Source of the DNA: Pirellulales bacterium
GTDB taxonomy: Bacteria > Planctomycetota > Planctomycetia > Pirellulales > Lacipirellulaceae
Direction: 5' to 3'
Assembly: GCA_019636345.1 (NCBI GenBank)
Contig: JAHBXQ010000004.1
Location: forward strand, 372,001-436,000
Length of the DNA stretch: 64,000 bases
In this document: positions 54,673 through 62,153 of the stretch, piece by piece
How the letters are laid out: the number at the start of each line of letters is the position of its first letter
Position numbering within the stretch: the first letter of the stretch is position 1
Made by a program: the position numbers and the translations under genes
The notes under the pieces: generated by a model
What the model saw: only the letters and a program-made list of their open reading frames with translations
What the model was told of the DNA's origin: nothing
The model's database searches: none

Positions 54673-55842
54673 ATGCCGCAGGAAATCGACTTCGGTAACC
54701 CACCAGGCGGGTACTGCCTATCCGCGGCTCGTGCCGGTGAAACCGGGACGATTCAACAACTCGAATTTACATCGACCGAAGATGGGCAACACTTCGTTCA
54801 ACGGCTTGAGGGAATCCCAAACGATATCCTGAACCGGTTATCGCCCCTGTTTCGCCCATCACAGGTTGATTCACTTCTCGCAATTTGCCGGCAAGATGGC
54901 ACGGCAACGGTTTACATCAACGAGTTGGCTCAAAGGGCGCGAATTCGGTCTCGCGGAGCAATCGAGGTCGGGTCTGCAGTTACGAAAAATCAAATTGCCG
55001 ATATCGAGCGGCTGGAATTTGACGTGGATATTCCGGCGGATGCTGGCGTAGTCGTAATTTTCTCAGTTGGATGGCGAAAAGGACTTTTTTACGACTTCTG
55101 CCCGATTGGTGGGCCAGAACGAGAAGACCGCCAATACGATCTCAGCGCCATTTTGGGACAGGCTTATTGCCATGTAATGTTTCAGGAACGCTTTAGCATT
55201 TCTGATGACGAATGGAAAGCATTGTTCGCAGCAAAATGGTTCTTGTTCACGGGTTTATCAGACGAATCCAATAATACAATAATCAGCCATTTGAGATCAG
55301 GATGGGACCCAGATGAAAAACTTGCCGACTACGTCGACGAAATCAAGGGTCAGCTTGACCAATGGCTCGACAACTGGCGGGATCATTCTTCGTATTCTCC
55401 ACACCTTCAAATTCTTGCACGCGCGGTCGAGCGCTTTCAGGATGACGACTACGTAAGCTGTACCGGTTTACTTTTTCCGAGAATTGAAGGGATTTTGCGA
55501 ACACACCATACCAGCCAGGGCGTCTCGAATCGTCCGTTACCTAAAAACCTTACGGATACGGCTGTTGCATCCAAAATCGACAACGATAAATGCCTGTTAA
55601 TGCCCCACCGATTCGCGACCTACTTACGTGAAATTTACTTCGCCAACTTCAGCCCTACTACTCAGGACATTGACGTTTCGCGTCACAGTGTGGCCCACGG
55701 CGTCGCTGATCCTGGCCAATTCAATCAAAAATCTGCATTGCTTGGGCTGCTGATTGTTCAACAATTGTTCTATTTTCTCGAAAATGAAACTAGTGATTGT
55801 GATACTAGCGCCGCTGAACAGCCCGTGGAAAACGAGGCATAA
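54673..55842 (+). CDS. Cassette gene 1: protein with RX4H (HEPN-like) motif
   Basis: 389 residues, begins MPQEIDFGNPPGGYC. The N-terminal part (about 1-180) is a beta-rich region of unknown family. The C-terminal part (about 210-380) is helical and has R337-H-S-V-A-H342-G within DVSRHSVAHGVADPG, an RX4H pattern of the kind seen at HEPN ribonuclease active sites and in HG-type HEPN relatives. The gene is clearly poorer in G+C than the chromosome around it, a sign of foreign origin. A TTG at 54664 is an alternative start. A toxin, RNase or phage-defence role is possible but inferred only from the motif and cassette context. Confidence 0.7.
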   Translation: MPQEIDFGNPPGGYCLSAARAGETGTIQQLEFTSTEDGQHFVQRLEGIPNDILNRLSPLFRPSQVDSLLAICRQDGTATVYINELAQRARIRSRGAIEVGSAVTKNQIADIERLEFDVDIPADAGVVVIFSVGWRKGLFYDFCPIGGPEREDRQYDLSAILGQAYCHVMFQERFSISDDEWKALFAAKWFLFTGLSDESNNTIISHLRSGWDPDEKLADYVDEIKGQLDQWLDNWRDHSSYSPHLQILARAVERFQDDDYVSCTGLLFPRIEGILRTHHTSQGVSNRPLPKNLTDTAVASKIDNDKCLLMPHRFATYLREIYFANFSPTTQDIDVSRHSVAHGVADPGQFNQKSALLGLLIVQQLFYFLENETSDCDTSAAEQPVENEA

Positions 55843-55927
55843 CCCTGCAATGAACCGAAGTCGCGGAGCCGGGCGACTTTGAAATGGACAATTAACTCCC
55901 GCGACTCGGTTATCGCTGACGTTAGGC
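55837..55927 (+). other. attC site 1 (91 nt)
   Basis: Outer cores GCATAAC (55837-55843; one base off the RYYYAAC consensus) and GTTAGGC (55921-55927). Inner arms AACCGAAGTCGCGG (55853-55866) and CCGCGACTCGGTT (55899-55911) pair except for one extra A, an extrahelical base as in attC. The stop codon of cassette gene 1 (55840-55842) overlaps the left core. Confidence 0.75.
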
Positions 55928-55934
55928 GGCTAGT

Positions 55935-56246
55935 ATGTCGCTTGGATCGCAGGTCATTGATGAACTTGCTAGTCGGCGCGAGCTGGGCATGTACTTCGAC
56001 TTTGGCGGGTACCGAGCCCTTCGTCGCATTGACGACCCCGCGGAGCTTGCAGAGTTTCTGTCGGGCCGCGGCTACCCGCATGCACCCTTGACGACTGACG
56101 CGGTCGTCGCCGTCGATTGGCTTCGCGCGGTCGCGCATACGGACGCTGGGCAAAGCATGCTTATCTGGATGGCGTTCGACCCGTTGGGCGGCATTTTGGC
56201 ATTGCCACTGTGGCTGCTCTCTCGCCTAACAAATCGCGGCCGTTGA
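55935..56246 (+). CDS. Cassette gene 2: small protein with C-terminal hydrophobic helix
   Basis: 103 residues, begins MSLGSQVIDELASRRELGMY. A soluble N-terminal part is followed by a hydrophobic segment (SMLIWMAFDPLGGILALPLWL) and a short basic tail. The gene starts 7 bp after the GTTAGGC of attC1 and its stop lies inside attC2, exactly the cassette layout. Family unknown. Confidence 0.65.
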   Translation: MSLGSQVIDELASRRELGMYFDFGGYRALRRIDDPAELAEFLSGRGYPHAPLTTDAVVAVDWLRAVAHTDAGQSMLIWMAFDPLGGILALPLWLLSRLTNRGR

Positions 56247-56350
56247 CCCGCCGGTCCAACGGCCGCTTTGGCGTTGCTCTTCCGCTGCGGTATACTGGCG
56301 CTCAACCCCGCCACGCTTGAGGGCGGGCAACTGAGCCTTTTACGTTAGGC
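56224..56350 (+). other. attC site 2 (127 nt)
   Basis: Consensus cores GCCTAAC (56224-56230) and GTTAGGC (56344-56350). The arms pair around GTTGACCCGCC on the left and GGCGGGCAAC on the right, with one unpaired A on the left, an extrahelical base. Overlaps the end of cassette gene 2. Confidence 0.82.
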
Positions 56351-56378
56351 GTCACACACACTACCCGGGAGCCTCTCA

Positions 56379-56882
56379 GTGAGTTGTCTTGGTGTCCACT
56401 TCGCGATAACGGCCGCTGAGGCCGAATCCCTCGTATCTCTGCCGACCGACGAAGAGCGGCTGGAGTACGTTCAGGAACAGCTTGAAGAACGCTACTTCAG
56501 CGAGTCGCGCGAGCTCGTTGCGGAGAGCGACAAAGCTTGGGACGCCATGCATCGCGCGCTGGCCGACGGGGAACTCACTTGGGACGGAGGCACTTATCCG
56601 CTGAACCACGCCGTCCTGGCCGGCACGCTCCTGTATTCGGGAAGCGACTACATCATCACCCTTAAGTCGCCTGGGCAAGTCAAGGACATCGCCGCGGCAC
56701 TCCAAGGCCTTACCGAGCCGATATTTCGGCAGAGATACGAATCCATAGACGGTCAAAGCTACGACGGCGAGCTTGGCGACGAAGACTTCGAATACACATG
56801 GCACTGGTTGCAGGAAGTTCGAGCACTGTACGTCCGCGCTGCTGCAGAAGATCGGCACGTCCTCTTCACGGCTGATCAGTGA
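56379..56882 (+). CDS. Cassette gene 3: DUF1877-like (YfbM-like) protein
   Basis: 167 residues, begins MSCLGVHFAITAAEAESL with a GTG start at 56379 preceded by GGGAG. The N-terminal MSC-G-HFAIT-EAE-L block and DKAWDAMHRAL followed by YPLNHAVLAG are typical of DUF1877, a small family of unknown function common on mobile DNA. It starts about 30 bp after attC2 and ends two bases before the left core of attC3. Confidence 0.8.
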   Translation: MSCLGVHFAITAAEAESLVSLPTDEERLEYVQEQLEERYFSESRELVAESDKAWDAMHRALADGELTWDGGTYPLNHAVLAGTLLYSGSDYIITLKSPGQVKDIAAALQGLTEPIFRQRYESIDGQSYDGELGDEDFEYTWHWLQEVRALYVRAAAEDRHVLFTADQ

Positions 56883-56883
56883 C

Positions 56884-57010
56884 GCCTAACCCTTCGCTCG
56901 AGCGGACCCGCTCCGGCAAGGCGCCTTGGCCACGAGGCGGTGCAGCCCTATCATCCGCCTCGCGGCCAGGGCGCCTTGCCTCCACGGGCCGCTCAGCTCA
57001 AACGTTCGGC
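56884..57010 (+). other. attC site 3 (127 nt)
   Basis: The clearest site. Cores GCCTAAC (56884-56890) and GTTCGGC (57004-57010; one base off the GTTRRRY consensus). The arm 56915-56940 pairs with 56955-56980 over 26 positions, and GAGCGGACCCG (56900-56910) pairs with CGGGCCGCTC (56985-56994) with one extrahelical A. The short loop TGCAGCCCTATCAT lies between. Confidence 0.85.
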
Positions 57011-57016
57011 GACGGC

Positions 57017-57298
57017 ATGAGCGAGCAAACTGTCAGTGACAAAGTTGCGGCTTGGTTCGACGGCGATATATCACTGTTCGACACATGCACGGAAGAGCCA
57101 GGGGTTGCTTGGCAGGCGATTCTGGAGATTCTGCGCCACGACCTTACTGCCGAGCAGACCGCTGACCTTGCGGCTGGCCCGCTGGAGAGTTTGCTTGCTT
57201 GGCAAGGTGCTGTTTTCATAGACCGCGTCGAGGAGGAGGCACGCCGAAATCCGAAGTTCAATCACTTGGGGAGGGAAAAGGGGACAGGTCCAGATTAA
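57017..57298 (+). CDS. Cassette gene 4: DUF6869-like protein, 3' end altered
   Basis: 93 residues from ATG 57017 (MSEQTVSDKVAAWFDGD). The blocks AWQAILEILRHDLTAEQ, LAAGPLESLL and FIDRVEEEARRNPKF match what I recall of DUF6869. The sequence then runs straight into the palindrome arm at 57277 and ends REKGTGPD, so the natural C-terminus is replaced by the repeat. An open frame continues upstream through attC3, but that part only translates the recombination site. Function unknown. Confidence 0.7.
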   Translation: MSEQTVSDKVAAWFDGDISLFDTCTEEPGVAWQAILEILRHDLTAEQTADLAAGPLESLLAWQGAVFIDRVEEEARRNPKFNHLGREKGTGPD

Positions 57299-57396
57299 CA
57301 CAGCGGACAGGCGTCGGTGGCTTTTCGAGCATTCCCCCGCCCCGCACGGGCTGAGGACGTGGAAGATGGAGTGGATGAAATGGACCTGTCCCCTTT
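57277..57396 (+). repeat. Palindromic element with GGGGACAGGTCC arms, inserted in cassette 4
   Basis: 16-bp perfect inverted arms AAAGGGGACAGGTCCA (57277-57292) and TGGACCTGTCCCCTTT (57381-57396), about 88 bp apart. It sits at the 3' end of the DUF6869-like gene and supplies its last codons and stop. REP/MITE-like; no transposase is encoded. Confidence 0.75.
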
Positions 57397-57490
57397 GCCA
57401 CCCTACCGGAAACTTGGCGGTAATAGAAATCGCATCGCTGCCTGCTTACGGACTTTTGCTGCATGCGGATTTGGTCACGATATACTACTC

Positions 57491-57712
57491 ATGATTACGC
57501 GAGAGCCTCATGAGTTAGGGATCAAGCGGACAATTCAGTTTCTGATTTTCGGTGTATTGGTTACGCTAACGTCCCCACTACGGGTTCAGCGGTGGTTTCT
57601 AAAACTGCATCCCGCTGTGAATGTTGCCGTCAATCTCGCGTTCATCGGCATTGGCATGAAGGTTGGAAACCTCCTTTGGACTGCCTTGAAAAGTGGCATT
57701 TGGTCATGGTAA
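57491..57712 (+). CDS. Possible small membrane protein in cassette 4
   Basis: 73 residues, begins MITREPHELGIKRTIQFLIF. Two hydrophobic stretches are visible (IQFLIFGVLVTLTSPL; VNVAVNLAFIGIGMKVGNLL). There is no clear ribosome-binding site; the frame is open further upstream (57317) but that part overlaps the palindrome. It ends 22 bp before the truncated fourth attC, as a cassette gene would. Confidence 0.5.
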   Translation: MITREPHELGIKRTIQFLIFGVLVTLTSPLRVQRWFLKLHPAVNVAVNLAFIGIGMKVGNLLWTALKSGIWSW

Positions 57713-57734
57713 CAAAATGCGAACAAGGCGTCGC

Positions 57735-57745
57735 ACCTAACGCCT
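57735..57745 (+). other. Truncated attC site 4 (left core only)
   Basis: ACCTAAC (57735-57741) matches RYYYAAC and follows the preceding gene at cassette-like distance. No GTTRRRY partner or arm follows; instead transposase-derived sequence begins at about 57746. The rest of the site appears lost by insertion or deletion. Confidence 0.55.
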
Positions 57746-57910
57746 GACCCGCCGCCCTGGCCAGTTCCGCCGTCGCAACGAACAGTTCCTGCTGCCTGTT
57801 ATCCGGCCGCTTGCCCAACGCCATAATCCCAACTCCTCCAGGGGGCGATCGCTGCAACGACGACCGTTATAACACGGGCGTCAAGCTTGAGTTTTTCAAC
57901 GGGCTGTTAG
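57746..57910 (-). pseudogene. Remnant of an insertion sequence (5' end of transposase and IS terminus)
   Basis: On the minus strand the IS end (CAGCCCGTTGAAAAACTC, from about 57906) is followed by GGAGGAG and ATG at 57824. The reading frame MALGKRPDNRQQELFVATAE continues ELARAAGQ and then leaves transposase-like sequence at about 57746. I recall this N-terminus from IS1182/IS4-type transposases but cannot confirm the family. Only about 26 codons remain, so it is dead. Confidence 0.6.
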
Positions 57911-58854
57911 CTTAGTCGTCTCCTTCGCATCAACAATCCTCCTGTTGCCAAAGCCCCCATCAGCAGCGAACTTGGCTCAGGGATACTTGCCACGCGGAAC
58001 CCAACGTTGACGTCCTCGATTGAGGGGTCGTAGCTGAACCGGAACGAGGAGAGCAAGAATAAGGAGATGCTGCCCCAAGAGATCCCGCGAACGCCGCGAG
58101 CAGACGAACTGGAGTCGTTCTGCAAATCAAACTCCGTCTCCTCCCATTCCCACACGTTCCCCCCCTGGCCCATCGTGCCGTAGGGACTTAGGCCGCCTGC
58201 CAGCGTGAAGTCGGCCGGGCCTTGAATGATAGACTGACTATAAACCGCCGTGTCTGCCAGCGTGCCGCTGGCAACCGGCGTGGGCACGGAGTCACTTCCT
58301 GTGGGATAGTCGAAATACACGCCGCTAGGGTCGTAGTAAGCCGCCTTGTACCACTCGTCCATGCTGGGCAGGAAATAGAACGCGTCTTTGTGGCGGAAGA
58401 GATTTTCGCCCCCGTTTTGCCAGGCCTCGCTGCTCGTCCAAAGCTGAAAGCTGCCGCTGCCGTCGAAGTTGTACGCCTTCTGATAGCCCTGGCTGTCATT
58501 CAGCCAGTTGACGAACGTCGCCGCCTCGAACCAGCTTACACCTGTGGCCGGCATATCGGCTCGCGCTCCGCCGGTGACGAAGCCCATGGGGTGCATCGTG
58601 ATCCCCAGACTCCCTTCGCTGTTGGCCTTGGTGATCATGTCACGGCTAATCTCGTACTTCCCCATGCGATAGGCGTACTCGACCTTGCCCGCCGGATTGG
58701 GAGTGCCCGTGGTGTCATCGGGATTATTAGGGTTGCCGATGGGGACGAATTCGATCGAGAACTGGTTGGCGCCGCTGCCGAACGTGTCGGCCTGAGCAGT
58801 GGAGGCGTAGAGGAGTGCGAACCTCAAGAGAATCAATACTGCAGTGGTTTTCAT
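57907..58854 (-). CDS. PEP-CTERM protein with FGE/sulfatase-modifying-factor fold
   Basis: 315 residues. A signal peptide (MKTTAVLILLRFALLYASTAQA) precedes a SUMF1/FGE-like domain: EFVPIGNPNNPDDTTG, EYAYRMGKYEISRDMI, GVSWFEAATFVNWLN, FYFLPSMDEWYKAAYY, GNVWEWEE and VNVGFRVASIPEP. It ends in a classic PEP-CTERM signal: VASIPEPSSLLMGALATGG and a basic tail. No cysteine was found, so formylglycine-generating catalysis is not expected and the fold is probably structural. The exosortase at 20352 could process it. Its stop codon TAA lies at the IS terminus. Confidence 0.85.
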   Translation of the reverse strand: MKTTAVLILLRFALLYASTAQADTFGSGANQFSIEFVPIGNPNNPDDTTGTPNPAGKVEYAYRMGKYEISRDMITKANSEGSLGITMHPMGFVTGGARADMPATGVSWFEAATFVNWLNDSQGYQKAYNFDGSGSFQLWTSSEAWQNGGENLFRHKDAFYFLPSMDEWYKAAYYDPSGVYFDYPTGSDSVPTPVASGTLADTAVYSQSIIQGPADFTLAGGLSPYGTMGQGGNVWEWEETEFDLQNDSSSSARGVRGISWGSISLFLLSSFRFSYDPSIEDVNVGFRVASIPEPSSLLMGALATGGLLMRRRRLS

Positions 58855-59646
58855 AAGTCGACCTTTTCAGGGTGATTCAAAGAGCATACGGAAGTCCTCG
58901 GGCGAGACACGCGGTGACTAGTATAGCAGTAAGCGCCCCCTCCCCCGGACTAGCGCATCCTGAATTGTTCGGGATCTTTTTGCGAAGCACAGTTTCTGAT
59001 AATGTCCCAAGATATGGCGCAAGCTGTTGAGCAGAAGGCGGTTGCGCGAGAGCGGCTGGAACATCGTACAGCCATTGGCCTGTTCGCCGGGTGGCGGCCG
59101 TCGGTGGAATCGACCGCCTGCCTTTAGCCATGAGCCGAATTGCGGGCGGCTGGACCAACTTCAGTTCCGAATGGCCTGCCCAAACTGACGGCGGTCAGAA
59201 AGACCTCCGCAGTTGGAGGATCATTCGGGGCTGCCATGCGAGATCCGAATTCCCCGATCAGGGCGCTAATCCCAACAGTGCGCCGTCAATCCTCTGGCCC
59301 CAAGCTGGTCTCAGCCAAACATTGACGGCAAGGGGCGCCAATGGGCCGACCACGAGCGCAGATAGCCCTCCTGGCGGGACTCCTGGCAGCTTCGCTGCCC
59401 TTCGACCCCACCCGACCGTCGCATCTCGGTGCATGGGCTGCGGAAGCTGGCGCCACGGGCATCTTCGGCACAATCGGGCGCGGTTGCCGGCCAACTGGGC
59501 TCGTCGGCGGGAACTTCCCCAATCGACCGCCCCGCGTCGGCCGATGACTGTGATAGCAAGCTATCGCGCCGCGACGGTGCATGGACGCGGGGCGACGGAC
59601 GCCCCCCGCGCCGCTGTCGGCTAGGATCGCCACGGACGGGCTCTCG
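58855..59646. other. Long non-coding or decayed stretch
   Basis: About 790 bp between the PEP-CTERM gene (minus) and the secreted protein gene (plus). Open frames on both strands lack start signals, domains and protein-like composition. It contains the PEP-CTERM promoter region and possibly decayed mobile DNA; nothing specific can be named. Confidence 0.4.
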
Positions 59647-60084
59647 ATGACTGCGCTGTTTCTTACGCTGCTGTTTGTTCGCCGGTATCGCCGCCGGCTG
59701 GTCGCGGGGTGCGCGGCTCTGGTCGTCCTCGCTGCCGTTCACGTGCAGGCCGCGACGCTGTGCGGCCAGTGGAAGGGGGAGTGGCACGGCTGCACCGACG
59801 GGCTCCAGGGGACCGTCAACGCCCGCATCACGAAGATCGACGCCTCTCACTATCAAGCCGTCTTCTGGGGGCGGGCGTTCAAGGTGATGCCCTACCGCTA
59901 CACGTCGACGCTGACCGCCTGCAACGATCCCGAGTCGGGCAAGGTGCGGTTCAAGGTGACGCAAAGGCTCCCCGTCTGGGGCTGCTACTGGATGAACGGC
60001 TGGGCAAGCGACTGCACGTTCTTCGCCCGCTATCACACGGACGACCACGTCGGGTATTTCAAAATGACCCGCGTCGGGGACTGA
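59647..60084 (+). CDS. Secreted cysteine-containing protein of unknown function
   Basis: 145 residues. A basic N-terminus and signal peptide (RLVAGCAALVVLAAVHVQAA) are followed by a small mature domain with several cysteines: TLCGQWKGEWHGCTDGLQG, LTACNDPESG, VWGCYWMNGWASDCTFF. Even-numbered cysteines suggest disulphides outside the cytoplasm. Start ATG 59647; the frame continues upstream without coding character. Family not recognised. Confidence 0.6.
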   Translation: MTALFLTLLFVRRYRRRLVAGCAALVVLAAVHVQAATLCGQWKGEWHGCTDGLQGTVNARITKIDASHYQAVFWGRAFKVMPYRYTSTLTACNDPESGKVRFKVTQRLPVWGCYWMNGWASDCTFFARYHTDDHVGYFKMTRVGD

Positions 60085-60321
60085 GCGGTTGGTCGCCCGG
60101 TTTTTCGCCACGGCGCCACGGGACGCACTGCGCCCGCGCACCGCTGGCATCGCATGCAATTTGCGCCAGGCAGAGCGCTTCAGGCCCGGGCCCCAAGTCT
60201 CTTCTCCTGACCTCCCCTGCCCTGCGCGCGAGTCGGGGTTGTCGCCTCGGCGCCAGTCCGCTAGCTTCCCGGACCTTATCTGGAGAAGTTCGCCCCACCG
60301 GGACCGGGAGCATCGCCTGCC

Positions 60322-61134
60322 ATGTCGAGTGCATCGCACGTATCGCGCGAGGATTTTCAGCATTGGCAACGGTGCGCCCAGACGGGCGAGTTGCACTTTC
60401 ACGTGCACGACGCTCCGCGTCCCGACGCGGCGATTCGCCGTCGCGACGCCGAGTTGTTGGCCGGCTTCGGCTTTGCTCCGCATGACTTCGCGGGCGAGTT
60501 GGTCGTCGACGTCGGCGCCGGGCCGTACTTGCGAACCAAGTACTTCGAGCAGAGCCGCATTGCGGTCGTCGAGCCGCTGGCCGACGAGTATCGCCGCCAA
60601 GTCCCCTGGAACGATTTGGCCGACGCCGAGGCGGTCTACTCGGTCCCGGCCGAAACGATCGTCCCCGAGCTCACCGGTCAGGCGGCGTGCGTGTTGTCGC
60701 TTAACGCGATCGATCACGCGTTCGAGCCGGGACGAATCCTGACCAACATGCGGCGATACCTCAAGCCCGACGGCGTGCTGTTGGTGTCGGTCGACATGCA
60801 CGCGGGGGATGACGACGATCTCCACCCGGTTGCGTTGACGCCCGAGTTGCTCGCCGAGTTGGTGATCGACGCCGGCTGTGCGATCGAGCGGGGCTACCTG
60901 TACACGCCGCAAGGTCGCAACTACGGCCACGGGTACGCCTGCACGCTCGTCGCCCGGCCGCGGACCGCGGGCCAGCCGGACGGCCGCCACACGCCGCTCG
61001 TGCCGCTGCGGACCCCGGTGCAGCTTGCGTGGGAAGAGACGAGCCGCCGCGCCGGCAGCCTGGCCCGCCGCGCCCGCCGCGTCGCCACCGGCCAGTCCAG
61101 GACGATGCGGCGGTTGCTGAGTCGCGCCGGTTGA
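60322..61134 (+). CDS. Class I SAM-dependent methyltransferase
   Basis: 270 residues. The SAM-binding motif I is VVDVGAGPYLRT (about 61-72) with the acidic residue after strand 2 in AVVEPLADEY. Motif IV/post-I region CVLSLNAIDHAFEPGRIL and a following LKPDGVLLVSVDMH are typical. The C-terminal tail (about 215-270) is Arg/Ala-rich. The target molecule is unknown. It lies just before repeat copy 2. Confidence 0.82.
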   Translation: MSSASHVSREDFQHWQRCAQTGELHFHVHDAPRPDAAIRRRDAELLAGFGFAPHDFAGELVVDVGAGPYLRTKYFEQSRIAVVEPLADEYRRQVPWNDLADAEAVYSVPAETIVPELTGQAACVLSLNAIDHAFEPGRILTNMRRYLKPDGVLLVSVDMHAGDDDDLHPVALTPELLAELVIDAGCAIERGYLYTPQGRNYGHGYACTLVARPRTAGQPDGRHTPLVPLRTPVQLAWEETSRRAGSLARRARRVATGQSRTMRRLLSRAG

Positions 61135-61171
61135 GCGGAGCGAGCTCTCTCGCCGCGAAAGGCTCGGCCGT

Positions 61172-61277
61172 AGTGCTTTGACGCCAGCTAGATTTCGGGT
61201 TGGCGACGACGCAACCTGTTGGCAGAGTGAGATGTTGCGTTGTCGCCAACCCAAAATAATCGAGCTGACAAAGCACT
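61172..61277 (-). repeat. 106-bp imperfect palindromic element, copy 2
   Basis: Same length and ends as copy 1 (AGTGCTTTG at 61172-61180 and CAAAGCACT at 61269-61277) and the same TTTCGGGTTGGCG arms. The asymmetric outer parts match copy 1 only after reverse-complementing, so the two copies are inverted. It abuts the 3' end of the PH-domain gene, whose stop codon uses its last two bases. Confidence 0.85.
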
Positions 61278-61905
61278 ACACCGACTCGATATGCAACCCC
61301 CGCCGGCGGCGCTCCGCGCGGCGGACTTCGTCGATCATCGTCGCCAAGTTGCGAACGTCTTCGATCCCCGCGATCTCGAACGTAGGGGTCGAGACGTCGC
61401 TGGACCGAATGCGAACCGTGCCGATCCCCAGCAACCGTTCGACCGGCCCCTGCGTGAACGACACGTCGTCGACGTCGATCGCCTCGATGCGGTCGATCTC
61501 GCGCCACAGCAGGCCGCGCTCGTGGAGGATTCGCTGGTTGGTCAGGTAGTAGTGAACGCTCACTTGGCGGTACAGCAGCAGGATCAGCAGACCGAGCCAC
61601 GTGGCGGCGAGCGCCCCGGTCGTGACGAGCCACGCCTTGCCGCTGAACCCGGCGGCGACGGCCAATGCCAGCAGCGCCAGCGTGAAGACGCCGGCGGAGA
61701 TCCACGAGCCGATCATCGCCCGCTTGGAGAACCGCCCCTGCCAGAGGATTTTCTCGGGCTCGTCCCCCCCGTCCCCCCGGGCGAGCGCCATGCCGAACCG
61801 CTGCCGGGCGGTGAGGTCGGCGGCGAGATTCCCCAGCGCGGCTCCGCATTTGTGGCAGAACGCCGCGTCGTCGGGCGTGGTCGCTTGGCATTGTTTGCAG
61901 GTCAT
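61276..61905 (-). CDS. Zinc-ribbon and PH (bPH2-like) domain membrane protein
   Basis: 209 residues. The N-terminal zinc ribbon has C3, C6, C17 and C20. Two adjacent membrane helices span about 65-110 (WISAGVFTLALLALAVAAGF; LVTTGALAATWLGLLILLLY). The C-terminal YdbT/bPH2-type domain has YYLTNQRILHERGLLWREIDRIEAIDV and GIGTVRIRSSD. Function of the family is unknown, often membrane-envelope related. The stop codon (61276-61278) overlaps the end of repeat copy 2. Confidence 0.82.
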   Translation of the reverse strand: MTCKQCQATTPDDAAFCHKCGAALGNLAADLTARQRFGMALARGDGGDEPEKILWQGRFSKRAMIGSWISAGVFTLALLALAVAAGFSGKAWLVTTGALAATWLGLLILLLYRQVSVHYYLTNQRILHERGLLWREIDRIEAIDVDDVSFTQGPVERLLGIGTVRIRSSDVSTPTFEIAGIEDVRNLATMIDEVRRAERRRRGLHIESV

Positions 61906-62153
61906 GGCTCAATCGCGAATTGACTCGGCGGCAGCGGGAAACGCTCCAGGCGAACACGAAGTATAACCGCCGGCGAGCGGAGACCGAGAGGCCTCTATCT
62001 CGGAGCCGGCGTCGCGCGAGCGTCGTCCGCTCGACTTGCTCCCCTCCCCTGCCCTCTCCTTGGGCCTGCCCGTGGCGAAGGGTCCGGCAAAAAGTCTTCG
62101 CCGGACGCGGGGCAATCTTGCCGAGGAACGACCGGCTGGTATGATAAGCGGCC

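Larger units (their letters stand above)
54589..57745 (+). mobile_element. Integron-like gene cassette array without integrase (CALIN)
   Basis: At least four short plus-strand genes are each followed by an attC-like site; three sites are complete (55837-55927, 56224-56350, 56884-57010) and a fourth is cut at 57735-57745. All genes run in the same direction and stop within or just before the attC core, as in cassettes. The region is visibly less GC-rich than its surroundings. No tyrosine recombinase gene is in the window, so this is a cluster of attC sites lacking integron-integrase rather than a full integron. Confidence 0.78.

Noticed and set aside
56879-57016. Start of the DUF6869-like gene at 56879
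   Set aside because: The extra N-terminus (TPNPSLERTRSGKAPWPRG...) is only the translation of attC site 3, a pattern I recall from other cassette arrays.
59311-61254. A 647-codon minus-strand frame through the methyltransferase and repeat copy 2
   Set aside because: It crosses a palindromic repeat and is antisense to a recognisable methyltransferase; no family blocks.
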